A stretch of DNA of 64,000 bases from Fasciola hepatica. Lineage: Eukaryota > Platyhelminthes > Trematoda > Plagiorchiida > Fasciolidae. This document shows, piece after piece, positions 58,276-64,000 of the stretch. Position 1 is the stretch's first letter. The number at the start of each line of letters is the position of its first letter. Location: NCBI GenBank assembly GCA_948099385.1, contig CANUEZ040000168.1, positions 2,171,501-2,235,500 on the forward strand, given 5' to 3'. Under the pieces are notes generated by a model. That model saw only the letters and a program-made list of their open reading frames with translations, made no database searches and was not told the origin of the DNA. The translations under genes were made by a program, and so were the position numbers.

Positions 58276-58880
58276 CTTTGTGCCTCTAAAAATTAAAAAG
58301 AACCTAATTCGATGCCTCACAAACAGGGCAAGAAGAATGTTCGGAGGATGTCGTTGAAGAAGAGCAAACGGTGCGATCAACCTTCATCCAAAACGGCTAC
58401 CCGGATCGGCTAGTTGAGAAGATAGTGCGAGTTAAAGTGGAAGCTCCATGGAAGTTTAGGGTGGAAAGAAAGCCGTGCGCTGTATAAGGTTCGGGGTCGG
58501 CAATCAAGACCAGCAAAGTGTCGTATACTAGCCACAGCTGAGGCCGTCAGCATCCGCCTCCACGACTCCCCTCTATGTGCTCAAAAACAATTTGTATGTG
58601 CCCTTAAGCTTCCCTGGCCCTCCCTCCACCCTACAACAGGCCATAGACCAGATCAAAACTGAAAACACACAAGAAAAACAATACACATCCGGTTTTGATT
58701 TGAGCCCGAATTACAGTTGCTATCTTCTCCCCCCCCCACTCCCTTCCACTATTCAATTTTATCACTGCTCATTTATCTAATTGGTTCAACCCTTTGACTT
58801 ATCGTTATATATTGTGATGTAATGGCATGATTATGAATCGCTGAAAACGGGCTTGTTCGCCAAACTGTGTTCTCCAAATG
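58262..58880 (+). mobile_element. Penelope-like element 3' part, plus strand (PLE-g2)
   Basis: Plus strand, head-to-head with PLE-g1. HFVPLKIKKNLIRCLTNRAR near 58,275-58,335 and FIQNGYPDRLVEKIVRVKVE near 58,383-58,440 are PLE linker. The sequence then jumps directly to CAVYKVRGRQSRPAKCRILA, so the GIY-YIG core has been deleted. The tail from 58,474 mirrors the arm of PLE-g1. Frameshifts split the tail; 58,577-58,780 encodes its last part. Confidence 0.8.
58577..58780 (+). pseudogene. PLE-g2 C-terminal tail fragment
   Basis: A 67-codon frame (NNLYVPLSFPGPPSTLQQAI, TENTQEKQYTSGFDLSPNYS) almost identical to residues 180-247 of the PLE-g1 ORF. This shows a recent common source for the two inverted copies. 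Confidence 0.8.
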
Positions 58881-58904
58881 TGTTCATTGGGAATTTCCCG
58901 ACAG

Positions 58905-59545
58905 TTGACAGATTTATTGTCGCATTTTTTCACTTATCCACAGATGCTCGACCCTCCTATTCAATCTGTGAATTTATAACAGTCGAGAATCTTTCCACTA
59001 AAGATACATTTAAACTGCTGCGTGCCATCAAAGTATCCTCTGCCTCGGGTCCGGATGAGCTTACTTCTGTTCCCCTTGAATATGGAGTCGGCCCTTAGGC
59101 ATGGTGACAATATATACGGTGAATCAATCTCTGAGTTGGTGTGCTATCCCTGACTTACAGAGGCCTGTTACTATTCTTCACACTGAAAGGGTACCTATTC
59201 GACAGTCACCAGAAAAAGCTTTCGCACAATAAATTTAGAATCTACCGCACTGAAAATGACTGAGAAGGTTGTCCCTAAAAGCTTGCACTCTCATATGAAC
59301 CTCCCTCGTGACCCTTTCCAGTGTGTATATAATCCAAATAGACAGACGCTGCAGCCATCCTCATTCACCTTTTGAGTAGATCATTGAATGGCAAAGCGAC
59401 GTCAAACAGGTGTATGTCCTTGATTACTCTTCCGCTTTTGATTCGATTCCTCGGTCACGGCTCCTCCCCACATGAGAATTGTTTGGATGCCAAAACAACT
59501 GATTATTCGGCTATCAAATTACTTCACTGAAATGATGCTTTTGCT
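58905..59545 (+). mobile_element. CR1/Jockey-type LINE reverse transcriptase relic
   Basis: Plus strand over several frames: LLRAIKVSSASGPDELTSVP near 59,013-59,072 (fingers), LTMR-like stretch around 59,250-59,290, and LDYSSAFDSIPRSRLL at 59,419-59,466 (motif A with catalytic Asp), then IIRLSNYFTE near 59,502-59,530. This fits the RT of CR1/Jockey-group LINEs rather than RTE. No YADD box remains. Sits directly beside PLE-g2. Confidence 0.7.
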
Positions 59546-59582
59546 TTTGGGTCGAGCAATCACGTGCACACAAATAGTACGA

Positions 59583-59991
59583 GGGCATTAGCTGACGCAT
59601 CAACAGACTGCCTTGTTCCGTTAGCAGACAGCACGTCTTTGTCTGGCCAAAATCGATGGCAAAGATCAAGCCAGCGAAGCCGGTCGATAGCCCAATCAGT
59701 TCGAGAAAAAACGGAACGAAACCACCCAATCAGCCGCCAACAATTGCACTAACAGAACCGAGCAGAATCAACCCATTAGCGGCTAAGCCTTGCTTTAACT
59801 GAATGCAACGGAATGAATCAATCAACTGCCAACAGATATTTTAACTGACCGGGACGAAATCAGCTAATCGGGAAGTAACCAAAAGAGCCGGACGGAAGAC
59901 CCGGGTATGGGAAGCATTCTGGGGCCATGAGCTTCGCACCATGGTTTTGACGGTGGTCACTTGCTATCCTACATAAAACTGCTTGTTTTTG
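59583..59991 (+). repeat. dispersed repeat A, copy 2
   Basis: Second copy of the 52.8-kb repeat in the same orientation, sharing AATCAATCAACTGCCAACAG, AAATCAGCTAATC, AAAAGAGCC and a common end near CATAAAACT. It includes two internal imperfect units (CAACTGCCAACAG and CAGCCGCCAACAA). Confidence 0.6.
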
Positions 59992-62479
59992 CGTAATAAA
60001 ACGAGATGGTTGGACGGTAGAAAAATCTTCTCGTTAGAGTTAATGGGACAGACCAAAACAGACAACCTCGCAGATTTACTCTACGGACAATGCAAACAAA
60101 TCCCTCACGCGCAGAGACACAGGTGTTCAACCATACACACACATACGGAGATGACGTTGGTCGCACCACAGCCCGGACTGCACTGACCAGTCAGATCGCG
60201 CCACGCGTGTAATGGCTTTGTTTGGCCTGACTCCTTTGTGTATTTGGCTTGCACTTTCCTTTGCTTATAACTCTGACCGACGTACTTACCAACCTGTTTG
60301 CCTTTTCTCTTACGTGCTTGTGCCTGCGCTTGCCATAAGTTGTTCCTGAATACACTTTCCTCCGGGCATGTTTGATTACTTTCTGCTTACTGATTTTCCG
60401 ATAAAACAGATACCGTGGACCAAGTTAGGGAACAGTTCCTCGGAACCCTTGATCAACCATTCTGGCGTGTTCCAAAGTGACATTCGTTTCCCATATTCAT
60501 TTTTTCACTTGCATTAGTGATATTTCTGCCGAACTCTCCTATTCAAGTTGTAAAGTACACTAAGGATTTCTTTCTGAACCAGAAAATTTACAATTCTTTT
60601 GATCCCGTTACCTTTCAATACCGCTCTTGGCAGTCAACGTTCAGCTAAACAGTACTGCGTTGAACGAATGAACGAAGTTCAGTCTTGTTACAGGGGTCTC
60701 CTCCTAGAAGTCCGACGGAGTTTGGCTTAGATTGTGGCCGTGGACCGAGCGTACTGATAACACAGGAACTCCGTATATCCCGCTGCTTGTATTGTCGATG
60801 TGCTGTCAGATGACTGATGGCGAGAGTTAGTTGACGTCTGTACCTTTTAAGTCCACCGTGGGCACTTCGTGAGTGGAGCTGACCGTGCGCTAAACACCCA
60901 ACCGGAAGACCGTTTTTTAATGACGGGAAGTGCGATCCACTAGTCTAGTTGCGCCCGCACACGGATGCAGATGGCCTGCAAGCCCGGTATGCTTCGGTTA
61001 AAATAGTAGATCTAAACACTCCCCAGTATTCACAGGTCTCGTGCACACACGAGACTAAGCATTGAGTCAACGCAAGTCAAGCGTTCAAAGTGATCTACTC
61101 GACCACTAGCACCAAACTATTAAGATATATGGAGGCCCTGTTAATTCGTGCGCACAAACCTGAACTGTGCAAACAACGCGAACTTGTAATCAATTTATCA
61201 TTGCCGTGGTAACGAAGTGTGATAATTGTTGTGTGGTTATCCGATAGACGTGTATAAATGTGTGCGTCATGCGATTTTGCCTTTGTTTATAAACATTTCG
61301 TTCATATTTTTGCTATGAAAGTAATCTCTTCGACTGCAGTATGCTCTTTGTAAAGATCCAGCGAAGTGATCCAGGATATACCGTGCAATCTGTGTTTTTG
61401 ACTTCTGTTTTCAAATTTGTGACAGGGAAAGGTTGTTTCTTGTTCATCCAAAACGTGTCTAGTTGACGTTTCTGTCGCCAAGCTGACTAATCACCCCATT
61501 ATCCAGTTAGTGGTTATCTTCTGTGATGTCAGCGAGGAAAAGAATGCAGTTAGTGGGATTGAATGAACCCGCCTGAAAAAAAGGAGAAACAAACCGGAAG
61601 GAGATGGTGTTTGGGAGCATCCGTGGTTCATAGATCAAGATAAGGGACACGAAAACGGCTTTCGGTGCTGCTGTAGTCGGAACAAACCTGAAAGAAAATA
61701 CAGGTGGATTGATGGACGTGGTTTGACTAGGTGTAACCGCCCGCGGTGTGAGGGGTATTTGCAGGCTTCAAGCACCGAGGACCGTTTTGTCAAAGTTTCT
61801 CAATACTAAGGTCAGTCGTTAGAGCATGAGCCATTGCGTCTAAGTCGACGTGCACATCATTACTTGATCTTATTTCTTTGTTCGGTTACGCGCTGCTGGA
61901 TTTCCAGAATAATTATTGACCTCGAGTAACGGTTGTTGGTGTGATTATATGAGGTCACAGTTAGGAATCGCAGCTCTAATGGGTGATCTATTATGTCCTA
62001 CTGGGACATCTTTCAGTTCAGATATTTGGCTATCATTTCTGGTTCAAATAAGCTGCTTCTCCAGACAACAGTCGTTTTCCGGCAAATCGCCAAACAGACA
62101 AGACACACTAAGTAATAGATAGTTGTGGTTCTCAGTTCTGTGTTAGACGGCCCTCCTTGAGTGGAGGGATCCAGCTTCATTAGAATGAGGTATGAATTGG
62201 AGGTGGGAGGAGACGAAATCCTTTACAAGACCCAACAGCAAAACCGTCACTAAACCGCGGAGTAGAGGGGTCTCCCCAAATAACCCAACAGCTGTGGTGC
62301 TCTTTTGTCTTGCGGGCTGCGGTTGACTGTGCAAAGGTTAGAGGTGCCTTCCCAAAACCAAAAGGCCGAGTGAAGCTAAGGACTGCTCTTCGTAACGTAT
62401 TCTCATGACTCTTCATATCTGATCTGATTAATCATGTTCCTTTACGCACAAAGAGAACGATTACTGAGAAAACCAAACA

Positions 62480-62503
62480 GTGTGTGTGTGTGTGTGTGTG
62501 TGT
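62480..62503. repeat. (TG)n microsatellite
   Basis: About 12 TG units. Confidence 0.95.
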
Positions 62504-62896
62504 CTTTTGTATACTATTAGAACACTTTTGTTTCCTCAACTTTCCTTTGGGGAATATTTAAACGGGATTTTATAGTTAGCAATCATCCTTGTAGTTCTCC
62601 ACAACGGAACCGTCCGGAACACAAACAGACTTTACATTTTGAATAATATAAATTCAGAAGAACTAATGTTTATTTTTTCGAAAACGTATGACCAAGCCGT
62701 CATATTTCGTACACTTCCACTGCCGCTCGGTTAAAGGACTAGTTCAAAGGTTCACCTTTAGAATGGAGACAGATTAAATGCCTGAAAAGTGCAGCAGAAC
62801 ACAATGAGAACAAAAAAGCGTGGCAGACAAGCTGGCTTTCAATTACCCGTACTCATATCAGTACATAACCTTAGATATGACCTACACACACTTACA

Positions 62897-62899
<3 letters not shown>

Positions 62900-62930
<31 letters not shown>
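62900..62930. repeat. (TG)n microsatellite with facing CA run
   Basis: About 15 TG units preceded by CACACACTTACACACG, so the locus can fold on itself. Ends about 35 bases before the PLE relic. Confidence 0.95.
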
Positions 62931-62931
<1 letters not shown>

Positions 62932-62963
62932 ATGTGAAATAGATCATAATGTGAAGCTTTCAA

Positions 62964-63480
62964 GTGGTTGCTCCAAAACAAACAGGGGCCACAAATAAGT
63001 CCGTATACGTCTGTTCGCCATTCACAGGGGACACGGAAGCAGAAGTTGTTCAGCGAAGACTCTTAGGGGCAGTCAATGGAACAATCCACGCCACACGAAA
63101 ACCAGTTCTGTTCACATCAAAACCGATCGTATATTTTCGGCCGAAAGATAGAGGGCCAGATTATGCGGTGTCTTTCTGTGTTCCCTCATTCATCTGTTCC
63201 TACAAATGTACATACATTGGCCACAAGGACTAGCTTTTGTGAACACCGCTGGACATAGCTGAACACGGCAACAATTAAGACAATTACGAGTGCTATGTGT
63301 TCATACCGTTTTGAGTCACACCACTTGGTAGAGGTAATAAATTCCTTTTGCACAATTTACAAAGTTCGGGGTAAGAAATCAGGACTTGTCACATCCTAGC
63401 CATGGTTGAAGCCGTGAGTATTCACATCCATGAATCTCCCATGTGTGTTCAGAAGTAATTTGTGCAAGCACTTGGGCTTC
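62964..63480 (+). pseudogene. PLE relic: linker, GIY-YIG endonuclease start and tail (PLE-h)
   Basis: Plus strand frame 62,964-63,233: SVYVCSPFTGDTEAEVVQRR LLGAVNGTIHATRKPVLF (linker, compare PIYISLPFRDDTLAEIVQRR at 58.2 kb), then CVPSFICSYKCTYIGHKD (endonuclease core with CSYKC in place of CSCG and H in place of R). After frameshifts MVEAVSIHIHESPMCVQK near 63,400 matches the AEAVSIRLHDSPL tail. Broken and 5'-truncated. Confidence 0.78.
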
Positions 63481-64000
63481 CTCGGCTCCCATCTTTTTCT
63501 CGAGCATGCGTGCAGCCAATCGCAATCAGTTTCGCGCTCACTCGCACCGGTGGAGAGAAATATTTGGATCACCATTTCCTTTTCTTGTTCTGCGAGTCAC
63601 ATATATAATATGATGTATTGGTATGAGTACGTCCAATTGAAAAAGACTTCATTCACCACGCTATCTTGCTCTCAAAGACAGATTACCCATACTGACGAGC
63701 TTTTCGGAGTTCACTCCCTCAGACGCGTTTTCGACACATTCTGAGTCGGGTCCACGGCATAAAAAATATCACTTCCCATTTGAGAGTGCATTATTCCAGC
63801 TTGTTCGGTCATTATGTGTCTGGGTTACTCTCGAGAGTGGTACCCAGTCACGTATGAGACACTTACCACTTTGCTTTCAAACCGGTCATAACTGTCCCGG
63901 ACAAGCACGCATTTCACTGAAATAAAGGCTTTTAGATCCAAACCCAGAACTCTAGACGTCTTAACACAAATGAATTATTATCTTCAGGTGATAATTAAAC
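63481..64000. other. unassigned window end
   Basis: The first part may be the 3' tail of PLE-h. No gene or repeat recognised after that. Confidence 0.4.

Larger units (their letters stand above)
59992..62963. other. unassigned intergenic DNA with TG tracts
   Basis: The block near 60,650-60,700 resembles 14,645-14,690. TG tracts lie at 62,480-62,503 and 62,900-62,930. No gene recognised; open frames reach at most about 78 codons. Confidence 0.4.

Overview
This window looks like eukaryotic, multicellular-animal, repeat-rich DNA. Reading frames are short, dinucleotide microsatellites are abundant, and all recognisable coding sequence is retroelement-derived. The mix of Penelope-like elements (PLEs) with GIY-YIG endonuclease, an RTE-clade LINE with AP endonuclease, a Ty3/Gypsy element and tRNA-derived SINEs suggests a platyhelminth. 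A diphyllobothriidean tapeworm (Spirometra/Dibothriocephalus type) is my best guess; that is inference, not proof. I recognise no host protein-coding gene, rRNA, canonical tRNA gene, CRISPR or bacterial feature.

Layout. 0-21.9 kb is mostly anonymous intergenic DNA. It holds microsatellites, four copies of a roughly 300-bp promoter-like repeat ('repeat B': about 1.1, 2.95, 16.2 and 18.5 kb), SINE pieces at 9.4 and 13.1 kb, and a piece of a foldback element at 20.6 kb. 21.9-31.05 kb is a pile of at least five decayed PLE copies, all on the minus strand; one is interrupted by a SINE and one by an (ATT)n tract. 32.4-33.7 kb holds two SINEs. 34.4-36.25 kb is two PLE parts facing away from each other and sharing an inverted 145-bp overlap. 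At 36.25 kb this abuts a 5'-truncated RTE reverse transcriptase, followed at 37.2-40.5 kb by a nearly complete but broken RTE (endonuclease plus reverse transcriptase).

41.4-44.3 kb is a decayed Ty3/Gypsy pol (reverse transcriptase, RNase H, integrase). It is split by a 366-bp foldback insertion flanked by a 13-bp near-perfect direct duplication. 44.5-44.9 kb holds two different SINEs tail to tail. 49.1-49.8 kb is a non-LTR RT relic and 51.3-51.6 kb a second Gypsy integrase scrap. 52.8-53.6 kb is a dispersed repeat ('repeat A') next to a PLE endonuclease relic. 57.4-58.9 kb is a head-to-head PLE pair with inverted arms of about 400 bp; it carries the longest open frame in the window (247 codons, minus). 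58.9-59.5 kb is a CR1/Jockey-like LINE relic, 59.6-60.0 kb a second copy of repeat A, and 63.0-63.5 kb another PLE 3' fragment.

Almost every element carries stops, frameshifts, deletions or altered catalytic residues, so this is mainly a retroelement graveyard. The parts most worth a second look are the foldback element and its permuted relative, the two head-to-head PLE structures, the promoter-like repeat with conserved CCAAT-TATA spacing, and a degenerate frame upstream of one PLE.
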